Source: Anthopleura xanthogrammica
Lineage: Eukaryota; Cnidaria; Anthozoa; Actiniaria; Actiniidae
Assembly: GCA_964019055.1 (NCBI GenBank)
Contig: OZ025223.1
Location: 6,128,625-6,192,624, forward strand
DNA: 64,000 nucleotides
Direction: 5' to 3'
The notes beneath the pieces are model-generated. The model made no database searches and was not told the DNA's origin. It saw only the letters and a list, made by a program, of their open reading frames with translations. Positions 1 to 8,845 of the stretch are shown one piece after another (position 1 is the first letter of the stretch; each line of letters opens with the position of its first letter). A program made the translations under genes and the position numbers.

Positions 1-323
1 TCAAAACCCCGAACTGCCCCTAAATCCTGCCCCCCTGTAAATGGACTACTTGTACTATTTTTATATTGCCATGGGATTGACTTTTCATAATCAATTCTTA
101 AATGCTTAAATAAATACTAGATAATCAAGCAAAATGCACTGCTTTAATTTGCTAGTACCCTGAAAAAGTAGGGGCCGGAGTCCCCCGAAATGTTTTAAAG
201 GGGAGGGTTGTGAATAAATGTCACTCTATGCGGCCAGGAGTGGCGCTTAATCAAGAAAATATGGTATAATTGTTGTTGATAAGTAATAATAATAATGGTT
301 ATGGAATTTTTGTCATTCTTAAG
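1..323. other. SMC6 intron sequence upstream of the first visible exon
   Basis: No coding exon is visible here. The stretch ends in an AG acceptor at 322-323 that opens the first recognisable SMC6 exon. It contains a short run of TAA/AAT triplets at about 284-297. The first roughly 800 residues of SMC6 must lie outside the window. Confidence 0.6.
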
Positions 324-461
324 CAACAACAAGATGAAATCACAATGAAAATAGCCCAGCAGAAGAACAACAAGTCACATTTTGAAAAGAAGTCCAAAGA
401 AGCTAATGATGCCGTCAAGAAAGCCGATACAGACCTCAGGAATTTCCAGCGACATGTGGAG
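324..461 (+). CDS. SMC6: SMC6 exon (coiled coil, first exon in window)
   Basis: The exon has 46 codons in phase 0. It is preceded by AG at 322-323 and followed by the donor GTATGG at 462. The translation begins [13 protein letters not shown] and ends LRNFQRHVE. It is rich in K, E, Q and A in heptad-like spacing, as expected for the C-terminal arm of the SMC6 coiled coil. Confidence 0.88.
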
Positions 462-3400
462 GTATGGCCTGTGTTACCATCCACAGACTGTAATTCACAT
501 AATAGGACCAGCACCATTTATGAGAGCAAAAAAATACCCATATTCACTTTCTGTTGCATCATTTGTATCCAAAATAACAGTCTTATACCATTACTTGTAT
601 TTTATAAAAGAATTAAAAAGCTTGGCTTGCTGTTGTACAGTATGCATCATGCACTCAAGTTTTTTTTCTACAGTGGTAGGTCAATTTTAATTGACACCCC
701 TCAGGTCTTGATTCCATGTATTTACAGTAATATGTACTTATTGACTGAGTGGGAGGTCCGAACGGGAAAATATTTGGCTCGAGGTCCTGAAGTACGGAAC
801 GAGCGCAGCGAGTTCCGTGCCAAGGACCTCGAGCCAAATATTTTCCCGTTCGGACCGACCTTAACTCAGTCAATAAGCATTTTATCATATGACCACATAT
901 AAAAAATCGATTTCAAAGCGTTTTTAATAAATGCGAATCAAAATGCGTAGTTTTTACATGATTGACGGCAGCGAGTCCGAACGGCGAGTCCGAACGGGAA
1001 ATTATTACACTTTTCGGAAAAGCGTACTTTATTTGCTGACGACATTTTCCCCAAAGGTTTTTTTTAGAAGCACGCGTACAGTGAAATACGGTCATATGAT
1101 AAAACAAACTTATTTAGCAGACACCAGGCAAGGTCCTGAAGGTGTCCTCTTAGTAGAAGTACAGCTATATTTTTTTAATCCTCATGCTCCAATATTCCAT
1201 CATGTCAACAGGAGATAACGGGAAAAGCTACTGATTACTGTGAGAGAGTAGAAACCAGAAAGACTGTTAAAAGCCTGGAGACTGAAATACACCAGAAAGA
1301 ACGAAGAATCAGGACTGAAGAACAAAAGTAAATACATCTGGGATAAAAACTATGGGGTTGAGTAACAGAAGTTTGATGCCAGTGGAAATCAATGTTGTTG
1401 TGCTTATAGACCTTATGCAATATTGGCTGCTCCTAATTTGCATAAACGAAAAGCTTAAAAAAATATTTTTGAAATATTTTGAATTGAGAAAATACTTTTG
1501 TCTTAACATGAAATCCAATCAGCGAATTAGTAACTGTGCACAGTTTCAAAGAATAATGATAATTGTTTGCAGAGTTATAAGCATTTAATGTGAAAATGAG
1601 GCTGGTCGGGCCATGGCTGTTTTTCACATACAAATCCTTCTAATTTTGAATTGCTGTAACTTCCCTAGTATTTATGCTAGAGCACTCAAATTTTTCTTAA
1701 ATACTATAAATCTTAGCAATTGCTTTTGAATGCTGGCTGTTATGACTTGAGGAGCTGATCAGCTCCTGAGATGAAAACAATACTATTATTATAGTAATCA
1801 TCATTTATGGTTTTGCAGAAGGTCTATATCCTCTAAGCACTCTTTTTTCCTTTTTTTTTTTTTTTTTTGTAGTCATGGTAAACATGAAGAGGTAACACAG
1901 CAATACCATGAGGCCAAGGCTAAGTATCTAGACACTAAGGAATCCATGAAAAACCTGAAGCGATATCACAAGGTATATGACTGGTGTATTCTGAAACACC
2001 AATCAATTAATCAATCTTTATATAATAATAATAATGGTGGTGGTGGTGGATAAGGTGTTTGTCTAAAAAGAAAATTAAGATCAGCCACGGTGAGTACAAC
2101 TCAGATATGTAGCAAAATACCAGTGAATGAGACATTTGTAATACTCCTTCAGTGTTGGAATTTTACATCATCAATGCAAATCCCTGCAACTGCTGCTGAC
2201 GAATCTGGTACAAACCCTTTTTGCCTTGCACGTCAAATGTTATCCTAGCGAGACTTGTAAAACTTGACCGGTGTTGTCTTATTTTTCATTTAGCGCCTTG
2301 AGGAAGTTCTAAAGAGGAGGACAACTGCTTATGTGGATTATCGCAAGTTCATAGCTATTCGAGCCAAGTTCTTCTTTCAAATGATGTTATCTCAACGAGG
2401 CTACTCGGGAAGAATGAAATTCGACCATCCAGTTGAGAGTCTACAGCTTGAGGTACAGTGTGAATCATTATGTCCAAGCATTGCCACAGGTAGCCCAAGC
2501 TCTTATGGTGAAATCAGGTTGTGAAAATTGTAAAATGCGAATATAGCTCAGTGGAGCCACAGGTAGCCCAAGCTGGGTTTCTGTGGTGTCATATTATAAG
2601 AAAATGTATGGGGAACTTTAAAAAAACCTCAATAAAATCGTCAAAATGTGAAATAAAGTGAAGAAATCTTAAAGAGATGATAACTAGCGGTAACCTAGTG
2701 TGGGCTGCGTCGGTGTTTCTAATGAAACAGTTGTGATAAAAAGATAAATTTTACACCATAAAAAATAAGAAAGATCACTTACTGACGTTTCGGACGCTAG
2801 TCCTTCGTCGGAAGAAATCTTAGCTGACCTTTGAGAAGTTATATACCTCTATCGCCCTGCCTGGTTAGAATTCGGATTAAGCCAGTTTTAGCATTTTTTT
2901 TCCTCCACTGTTAAGAAAGAAGAGAATTTATTGAGGTTTTTTTATAGTTCCCCCATACATTTTCTCATAATATGACACCACAGAAACCCAGCTTGGGCTA
3001 CCTGTGGTGGAGCCTATAGTTTTGCTCTCCAAATTGAGCTGCATTCCGTCATGCTGAAGGGGTCTATTGAGGAAAATTGTTTCTATTCTATTTTGCTATT
3101 CCGTCACGACATTTATATCAACTTGTTTGAAATCATTTGCAGGTAAATGTTGACCAAGGAGCAAAGAAAACATCCAAGGATACTCGGTCACTGTCTGGTG
3201 GTGAGCGTTCATTTTCTACCATCTGCTTCATCATGGCCTTGTGGGAAGCAATGGAGACTCCTTTTAGGTGTCTTGACGAGTTTGATGTCTTCATGGTGAG
3301 TGTGTCTGGATATATTATACTATAGACACAGGGAGCCCAATTTAGATAAAAGTAAAAGATGAAAATAAAATCGGGGAAAAATCGCGTTTGATTAATTTTT

Positions 3401-4615
3401 TTAATTCCAGGTCAAGATAATGTCCTCTATAATACGAACGAGCAAAACAAATCCATAAAAAATGCACCAGAACATTTTTTTTTTGATCTGGAATTAAAAA
3501 ATAATAATTAAACACGATTTTTTTCCCCGATTATATTTTCATCTTTTACTTATATCTAAATTGGGCTCCCTGTGCTATAGTACTGTAGGTTTGGTTTGAT
3601 AGTGACAACACACTTTCTTTACTAGCCTCTTAGGCAGACATTCTTAGGATCATCACGTCGTCATGCAAAACATTGCGTGATGACCCTAAGAACCTCTGTG
3701 GAGAAGGCTAGGACATTACCTGCCGTGGTCATAATTCGTAATGGATTGTGTTATTTACATTCCGTGTCGTGAGCCGTGACTTTTCACACAAATATGTCAT
3801 CTGTTGATTATAAAAGATGGGGTACAGTATTCAAGCAGTTGATTAAAACAGCTTGCATTTAATGAACTTTGATTGGGCAAGAGATGTTAGCACTAGTTTT
3901 GCTGAATCGCGTCGAGTGCATTGTACATGTGCACTATTGATGATAACATGTTAACATTGTGTCTAGGATATGGTAAATCGTCGTATTAGCATGAATATGA
4001 TGCTCAAGGTAGCTAAGGAACAAGAGGAAAGACAGTTTATTCTACTCACTCCACAGGACATGAGGTAACAATCAATCAAATCTTTTTCTTGGTCAATAGC
4101 CCCGTCCCTTTCACAGTTCCATGCGCCATCTTGAAAGGTAGCTGCGCCTTTGCAGACTTTTTTAACACTTTGAACAATTTTTCACTTGTTTCTGCCATTG
4201 TAAGCTCACCATTGGTCTCGCTTCCATGCAAAGGCATGGCTCGTATCAAGATGGCACACAGAACTGTGAAAGGGACTATTTCTCCTTCGTTCATCTCTGT
4301 TTATTTTTCGTTTCCATGTGACGTCATGACAGCCATCTTGGTTGATTTTGACAAATCAACCAACATTGCAGCCATGGCTCTTGCGGTTACAAGGCAACTG
4401 TCATTCAAAAGTTACTAACTCGTGCTGGAAAATAATCTATTTGAGTGGCAGTAATATGAAGAAACGCTCTAACACAATACTTTAATTTATATATCCATAG
4501 TTCTATCAATGGAGGAAGTAATGTGAGGATCTTCAGGCTCAGGGATCCCGAGAGAGGACAGACCATTCTTAATTTCCAACAGGAGGGACAGGAGCCGGAA
4601 CAGGAGCAGCAATGA
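324..4615 (+). CDS. SMC6: SMC6, structural maintenance of chromosomes protein 6, C-terminal part (seven exons, 5' incomplete)
   Basis: SMC6 pairs with SMC5 in the nuclear SMC5/6 complex, which acts in homologous-recombination repair, replication-fork stability and chromosome segregation. Seven exons (324-461, 1212-1327, 1873-1972, 2294-2452, 3143-3295, 3967-4064, 4501-4615) join without frame conflict into 292 codons plus TGA. All introns are GT/AG. Residues 1 to about 135 are charged coiled coil. The hinge-distal head follows, with the [14 protein letters not shown] stretch, the ABC signature LSGGERS at 188-194, Walker B FRCLDEFD with D216/E217, and a switch segment LLTPQ at 248-252. The C terminus is DPERGQT followed by a Q/E-rich tail. 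These motifs are specific to SMC6 among SMC proteins. Known SMC6 proteins are about 1,100 residues, so about a quarter is present. No frameshift or lost catalytic residue is seen. Confidence 0.96.
737..1104. mobile_element. Nested foldback element in an SMC6 intron
   Basis: The arms at about 737-786 and 825-877 are near-perfect inverted complements (CTTATTGACTGAGT against ACTCAGTCAATAAG, both containing GGTCCGAACGGGAAAATATT or its complement). Their centre has a small hairpin around CGGAAC/GTTCCG. A second inverted pair lies outside: TTTTATCATATGACC at 880-894 against GGTCATATGATAAAA at 1090-1104, with another partial GTCCGAACGGGAAA copy at about 993-1001. No transposase frame is present. This looks like a non-autonomous foldback/MITE cluster, possibly two elements nested. 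Confidence 0.75.
1212..1327 (+). CDS. SMC6: SMC6 exon (coiled coil)
   Basis: The acceptor is CAACAG at 1206-1211 and the donor is GTAAAT at 1328. The frame reads [17 protein letters not shown] and ends IRTEEQ, with two bases (AA) left over that join T of the next exon to form AAT. The donor directly follows CAAAA, so reading through would give an in-frame TAA, which supports the splice. Confidence 0.87.
1873..1972 (+). CDS. SMC6: SMC6 exon (coiled coil)
   Basis: A long polypyrimidine tract (T-run at about 1846-1868) leads to TAG at 1870-1872. The exon completes a split codon and reads [18 protein letters not shown] to LKRYHK, ending at GTATAT. The YHEAK segment is typical of the arm preceding the SMC6 head. 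Confidence 0.9.
2294..2452 (+). CDS. SMC6: SMC6 exon (start of C-terminal ATPase head)
   Basis: The exon has 53 codons in phase 0 between TTTAG at 2289-2293 and the donor GTACAG at 2453. It reads [18 protein letters not shown], then [20 protein letters not shown], then [14 protein letters not shown]. The SQRGYSG...FDH pattern is the SMC6 hallmark entering the C-terminal nucleotide-binding lobe. Confidence 0.94.
2557..3007. mobile_element. MITE with about 80-bp terminal inverted repeats and TGGAG target duplication
   Basis: The left end CCACAGGTAGCCCAAGCTGG (from 2557) is the inverted complement of the right end (to 3007) over about 80 bp with a few mismatches, reaching the ACCTCAATAAA segment. 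TGGAG flanks both ends (2552-2556 and 3008-3012), a 5-bp target-site duplication. The 451-bp element carries no reading frame. A solo fragment of the same terminus lies just upstream at about 2486-2503. Its interior carries the ACGTTTCGG...CCTTCGTCGG motif annotated separately. Confidence 0.85.
2771..2820 (-). other. Hammerhead-ribozyme-like motif (degenerate)
   Basis: Read on the minus strand, the order is CCGACGA, A, GGAC-TAGC-GTCC (a perfect 4-bp stem with 4-nt loop), GAAAC, GTC. This resembles the hammerhead order CUGANGA, stem II, GAAA, NUH. The flanks AGAT...CTT and AAG...ATCT could pair as stem I. Departures are C instead of U in the core, an extra A before stem II and an almost absent stem III. 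Short-stem-III hammerheads are known from Penelope-like retroelements, but catalysis here is doubtful. Confidence 0.25.
3143..3295 (+). CDS. SMC6: SMC6 exon (ABC signature and Walker B)
   Basis: The exon has 51 codons in phase 0 between TTGCAG at 3137-3142 and GTGAGT at 3296. It carries the ABC signature [12 protein letters not shown] and the Walker B segment [11 protein letters not shown] with the catalytic glutamate. It is the most diagnostic exon of the gene. Confidence 0.97.
3327..3574. mobile_element. MITE, 248 bp, CACAGGGAGCCCAATTTAGAT termini
   Basis: The left end CACAGGGAGCCCAATTTAG and its complement at 3555-3574 are followed inward by matching AAAAGATGAAAATA / TATTTTCATCTTTT and CCCCGATT-type segments, giving inverted repeats of about 75 bp. 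CTATAG borders both ends (about 3320-3325 and 3575-3580). Because it is self-complementary it may be a target duplication or part of the inverted repeat. The element lies in the SMC6 intron just after the Walker B exon. No coding capacity is seen. Confidence 0.8.
3622..3711. mobile_element. Short foldback MITE (90 bp)
   Basis: CTAGCCTCTTAGGCAGACAT...TTCTTAGGATCATCACG is mirrored by CGTGATGACCCTAAGAA...GAGAAGGCTAG, with imperfect arms of about 36 bp around a short loop. It is in the same intron as the preceding MITE, 47 bp away. No clear target duplication is visible. Confidence 0.6.
3967..4064 (+). CDS. SMC6: SMC6 exon (D-loop and switch region)
   Basis: The acceptor is TCTAG at 3962-3966 and the donor is GTAACA at 4065. 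It starts [16 protein letters not shown] directly after Walker B, giving the SMC6 string DVFMDMVNRR across the junction. It ends [10 protein letters not shown] with AG of a split serine codon. Confidence 0.95.
4104..4276. mobile_element. MITE in the last SMC6 intron (about 173 bp)
   Basis: GTCCCTTTCACAGTT...GCCATCTTGA at the left end is mirrored by TCAAGATGGC...AACTGTGAAAGGGAC at the right end. An inner TGCGCCTTTGCA / TGCAAAGGCATG pair extends the arms. No frame with coding character lies inside. Confidence 0.65.
4501..4615 (+). CDS. SMC6: SMC6 last exon with stop codon
   Basis: The acceptor is CCATAG at 4495-4500. The split codon AG|T gives serine, then [20 protein letters not shown] and [17 protein letters not shown], then TGA at 4613-4615. 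The DPERGQT motif is conserved at the SMC6 C terminus. The final Q/E-rich residues are variable among species. Confidence 0.94.
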
Positions 4616-4856
4616 GATAAATGATGAATTATTATAAATATTATCGGGATACCCAGAAGGGCTATCAGTATAGATCTAGAGAGTTATGTTAAAAAAAATG
4701 CAAAAAAGATAAATTAAATATTGTTATTGTTCACGTGGTTTTCTCTTTAGAGTAATGTACTAAATTGTTGTAGGCGTCGAAACCTTCCTGCCTAACCTGT
4801 ACTGATGCAAGAGAGTCAAATGAAAAAAAAAACATGTTTTAAAAAGATTTATTCGA

Positions 4857-4862
4857 AATAAA
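4857..4862 (+). promoter_or_regulatory. Probable SMC6 polyadenylation signal AATAAA
   Basis: This is the first canonical AATAAA after the SMC6 stop at 4615, implying a 3' UTR of about 260 nt. The intervening 3' UTR is AT-rich with no further features. A later AATAAA near 5225 lies inside a transposable element and is a weaker candidate. Confidence 0.5.
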
Positions 4863-5035
4863 ACAGATAACATTTCTTGAAACTTTTCCATTTAGAGTGC
4901 TACACTGTGTCGATTATTGCCCGATTTCAAAAGATATTTTGGATAAACTGTTTTTCGAAAAGTTTATTTATCGTTGCTATGAAAACGCTAATTAGCATAA
5001 AAATACCGTTCAAAACTTTCATCCAAGTCTAACAT

Positions 5036-5820
5036 AGACTCTTCCGCAGTCCCCGCACGGCCGCTGCACTTCCACGCTATGGGTCTGTAACGGTACAATG
5101 CCGAAAGGGCTTCTGGGTCCAAGAATCTTGGACCCATGATGCTTTGAGAACCGAAATAAACACACAGGAAGCCCAAAGCTGGCTACCTTTACTTTCAACG
5201 ATGTTCAGTTTTTTTTTCTTTTGAAATAAAATTTAAATACTTCGAAATTGCTTTTATTTCCTTTTTTCAGCTATTTGGGCGATTTGTTGGGGAATCGTCG
5301 GGATTTTAAAATTAGCCGCTCGGCTCAGTACTCTTTCACTGATTTCATATTTTTACCGTTTCAACAATATAAAGCACATATAAGCATATAGTTCTGAGAG
5401 TGGTTTATTTATTTTCTATACCTTTAGCCTTGTGTATCTAGGCAAACATTCAACGTCAAACTCGCAATCATTCGATTTGAAATGACTTAGGATATCTTCT
5501 ATCCCGGCTCTATACAGCTCTATACCTTGCTCTATACGATTGCTCTGTTTGTCCTAAGCCACTGTATCGTCTTAGATGCTCCTTTGTTGACGTGCTGGCT
5601 TCAACAAACTATTTTATTCGACAATAATCCATCGTTAATCCATCGTACTTTCCATCGTAAAAATATATTTCTTTCAAAATAAGAAAGACTGACTAACCAA
5701 CCAATGAGAAAGTAGCTAAGTATGGTAGAACATTGGCCAATCAGAAATTCGCTATTATTCTACCGTTACAGTCCCATAGCGTGGAAGTGCAGCGGCCGAG
5801 CGGGGACTGCGGAAGAGTCT
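5036..5820. mobile_element. Non-autonomous DNA transposon, Mutator-like, with 11-bp target duplication
   Basis: The left terminus AGACTCTTCCGCAGTCCCCG (from 5036) is the inverted complement of the right terminus (to 5820) over about 60 bp with about two mismatches, through GCGGCCGCTGCACTTCCACG-like sequence to CTGTAACGGTA. The 11-bp direct repeat AAGTCTAACAT flanks it (5025-5035 and 5821-5831). Long terminal repeats plus 9-11-bp duplications are typical of Mutator-like elements. The 785-bp element has no transposase frame, so it depended on another copy. Confidence 0.85.
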
Positions 5821-5831
5821 AAGTCTAACAT

Positions 5832-6636
5832 CTCGTGTAAAATTCAGATTCATTGAGCTAAAGTAAGAGTATGTATCAGCGGATTCAAAAAGGAAAATGT
5901 GACACAAAAATAACTCCTTGGAGCCACCTTAAATACCATCAATGTTACTTAATATTTACTGTTTTTTTTTCATTCAAGAGGGCCTCAAAACTCGTTTTAC
6001 AGGTATCATTGTCAAGCCTCAGTGTTGTATGGGGGAAAGGGGAAGGTTCTCACCCCGTGAGTAACGTTTTCCAAGTCGTTGAAGATGGTGACCATGTAAA
6101 ACTGCATTCCAGGTTAAGGAGCGGCAGCTGTATGTGAAAATCCCCCAAGCTCCTATCGTTCCAACCGTGATCTCGTTTGGCTCCGACAACCATTTATGAA
6201 ATAAGAAAATGAACATCTTAGGAATTGCTTGATTTGCTTTGCTTGATTTTCATTTCTCTTCTCTTCTTTTAAATGTTTTAGTTAAAGATTTAAAAACTTT
6301 ATCTCAAGAATGATCATATACATTGTGATTACGGGCTGCCTGTGGTGCATTATCAGTGTAAAACATGCTTTAAAATTGAAAAAAATATATTTCTATTATG
6401 GAGTTTCTTAATTTTGAGGTATGATAGCTTTTTCCAAGATAGTTTGGAATCAATTCTCGCTTAACGATACACATTGAGGTATATATACCTAATTTCAAGA
6501 ACGTTATAAAAATAATATAACAAAATAAAAAATAGGAATTTATTGGAATTATTTTTTTTATTTTGATCACCAAGCCCCCTAGATTGATGGTAAAATAACT
6601 GTTTTAGCATAAACCAGCGTGATAATCTCAAAGATG
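5832..6636. other. Sequence between the transposon and the macrosatellite, no gene seen
   Basis: It is AT-rich, with only short open frames lacking recognisable domains or splice logic. It ends at the first 40-bp satellite monomer, with short CCATCCAATCCATCCAATCC slippage at the junction. It is the last non-repetitive sequence before the array. Confidence 0.5.
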
Positions 6637-7774
6637 TCCATCCAATCCATCCAATCCATCTCGTGTACATTCTTTCTCTGATGCACCCATCCAATCCATT
6701 TCGTGTACATTCTTATTCTGATACACCCATCCAATCCATCTCGTGTACATTCTTTTTCTGATGCACCCATCCAATCCATCTCGTGTACATTCTTATTCTG
6801 ATGCACCCATCCAATCCATCTCGTGTACAATCTTATTCTGATGCACCCATCCAATCCATCTCGTGTACATTCTTATTCTGATACACCCATCCAATCCATC
6901 TCGTGTACATTCTTTTTCTGATGCACCCATCCAATCCATCTGGTGTACATTCTTATTCTGATACACCCATCCAATCCATCTCGTGTACATTCTTTTTCTG
7001 ATGCACCCATCCAATCCATCTCGTGTACATTCTTATTCTGATGCACCCATCCAATCCATCTCGTGTACAATCTTATTCTGATGCACCCATCCAATCCATC
7101 TCGTGTACATTCTTATTCTGATACACCCATACAATCCATCTCGTGTACATTCTTTTTCTGATGCACCCATCCAATCCATCTCGTGTACAATTTTATTCTG
7201 ATTCGCCCATCCAATCCATCTCGTGTACAATCTTATTATGATACGCCCATCCAATCTATCTCGTGTACAATCTTATTCTGATGCACACATCCAATCTATC
7301 TCGTGTACAATCTTGTTCTGATGCACCCATCCAATCCATCTCGTGTACATTCTTATTCTGATGCACCCATCCAATCCATCTGGTGTACAATCTTATTCTG
7401 ATGCACCCATCCAATCCATCTCGTGTACATTCTTATTCTGATGCACCCATCCAATCCATCTCGTGTACATTCTTATTCTGATGCACCCATCCAATCCATC
7501 TCGTGTACATTCTTATTCTAATGCACCCATCCAATCCATCTCGTGTTCATTCTTATTCTGATGCACCCATCCAATCCATCTGGTGTACAATCTTATTCTG
7601 ATGCACCATCCAATCCATCTCGTGTACATTCTTATTCTGATGCACCCATCCAATCCATCTCGTGTACATTGTTATTCTGATGCACCCATCCAATCCATCT
7701 GGTGTACAATCTTATTCTGATGCACCATCCAATCCATCTCGCGTATATTCTTATTCTGATGCACCCCTCCAATC
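6637..7774. repeat. A array 1: 40-bp minisatellite, about 28 copies
   Basis: Monomers of exactly 40 bp contain CCATCCAATCCATCTCGTG followed by ACATTCTTATTCTGATGCA. Variants alternate GTACATTC / GTACAATC and GATGCA / GATACA, partly in a regular order. Two copies lack one base (about 7604 and 7724). It is the first array of the macrosatellite on the SMC6 side. Minus-strand frames of about 73 codons are shadows of the repeat. Confidence 0.95.
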
Positions 7775-8478
7775 GGACACTATATATTATCGAACACTAC
7801 AGAATATCGATTTTGATACTCCGAAATATTGTCGGATATTGCAGAATGTGATTGAATATTCTAAACTCGGATACTCCAGAATGTGATCGGATACTCCAGA
7901 ATATGATTTTGGATACTCCAGAATATGATCGGATACTCCAGAATATGATGTTGGATACTCCAGAATGTGATCGGATACTCCAGAATATGATTGGATCCTC
8001 CAGAATATGATCGGATACTCCAGAATATGATTTTGGATACTCCAGAATATGTTAAGATACTCCAGAATATGATGTTGGATACTCCAGAATGTGATCGGAT
8101 ACTCCAGAATATGATTTTGTATACTCCAGAATATGAATGGATACTCCAGAATATGATTGGATCCTCCAGAACATGACCGGATACTCCAGAATATGATTTT
8201 GGATCCTCCAGAATATGATCGGAAACTCCAGAATAAGATGTTGGATACTCCAGAATGTGATCGGATACTCCAGAATATGATTTTGGATACTCCAGAATAT
8301 GATCGGAAACTCCAGAATAAGATGTTGGATACTCCAGAATGTGATCGGATACTCCAGAATATGATTTTGGATCCTCCAGAATATGATCGGAAACTCCAGA
8401 ATAAGATGTTGGATACTCCAGAATGTGATCGGATACTCCAGAATATGATTTTGGATACTCCAGAATATGATCGGATCC
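7775..8478. repeat. B array 1: 20/22-bp minisatellite with an 84-bp higher-order unit
   Basis: The array opens with diverged edge monomers (GATACTCCGAAATATTGTCGG) and then becomes regular. Monomers begin GGATACTCCAGAATATG and end GATC (20 bp) or GATTTT / GATGTT (22 bp). From about 8217 an 84-bp set (20+22+20+22) recurs about three times, marked by GGAAACTCCAGAATAAG. Because 84 is a multiple of 3, a 117-codon + strand frame stays open; this does not indicate a gene. Confidence 0.92.
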
Positions 8479-8765
8479 GGGGGGGGGGGGGGGGGGGGTA
8501 CTCCCTATAATGGACTATACGGGGATGTTCCTCCCAAAAGGGGTACTTTTTTTTCCAGGTCGCACGTATAGAAAAGTTGTGGAAATTTGTGAAATTGGAT
8601 GAAAGGGTTAGATTTTCTTCAATGGTATATGAAAGGGTACCTTTTTAGGCAAAAAGGTATAAAGAGGGTACCTTCTTGCTTAAACTTGGTATAGAAATGG
8701 GTAAGGGGTCGAGAGTCCGGGCGGAGCATCCCCGTATGAAAAGGCCCGAAGTACCACCCCCCCCC
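8479..8765. mobile_element. F element copy 1: inverted-repeat element with poly-G ends
   Basis: It starts with 20 Gs and TACTCCCTATAATGG...CTATACGGGGATG and ends with CATCCCCGTATG...GAAGTACCA plus nine Cs, giving imperfect inverted termini of about 40 bp. GGATC borders both ends and may be a 5-bp target duplication. The 287-bp element holds internal GGGTACC motifs and no coding frame. It sits inside B monomers, so it inserted into the satellite or its precursor. Confidence 0.7.
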
Positions 8766-8845
8766 GGATCGGATACTCCAGAAGATGGTTTTGGATACTG
8801 CAAAATATGATCGGGTTCTCTAAAATGTGATTGGATACTCCATGC
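8766..8845. repeat. Diverged B monomers between F and C
   Basis: A few degenerate B units (GGATACTCCAGAAGATGG, GGATACTGCAAAATATG, GGGTTCTCTAAAATGTG) grade into the left edge of module C. They look like edge monomers that escaped homogenisation. Confidence 0.75.

Noticed and set aside
270..902. A 210-codon frame at the start of the window as a separate gene
   Set aside because: Only 324-461 is coding (an SMC6 exon). The rest reads through the donor GTATGG into intron and the foldback element.
4089..4418. A 109-codon frame between SMC6 exons
   Set aside because: It lies in the last SMC6 intron and is mostly the inverted repeats of a MITE.
5871..6137. An 88-codon frame downstream of the Mutator-like element
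   Set aside because: No recognisable domain, low-complexity composition, and no supporting splice sites or promoter; length is within chance.
6637..7774. Regular 40-bp repeats resembling a CRISPR array
   Set aside because: The whole 40-bp unit is repeated without unique spacers, the host is an intron-bearing eukaryote, and no cas genes are present.
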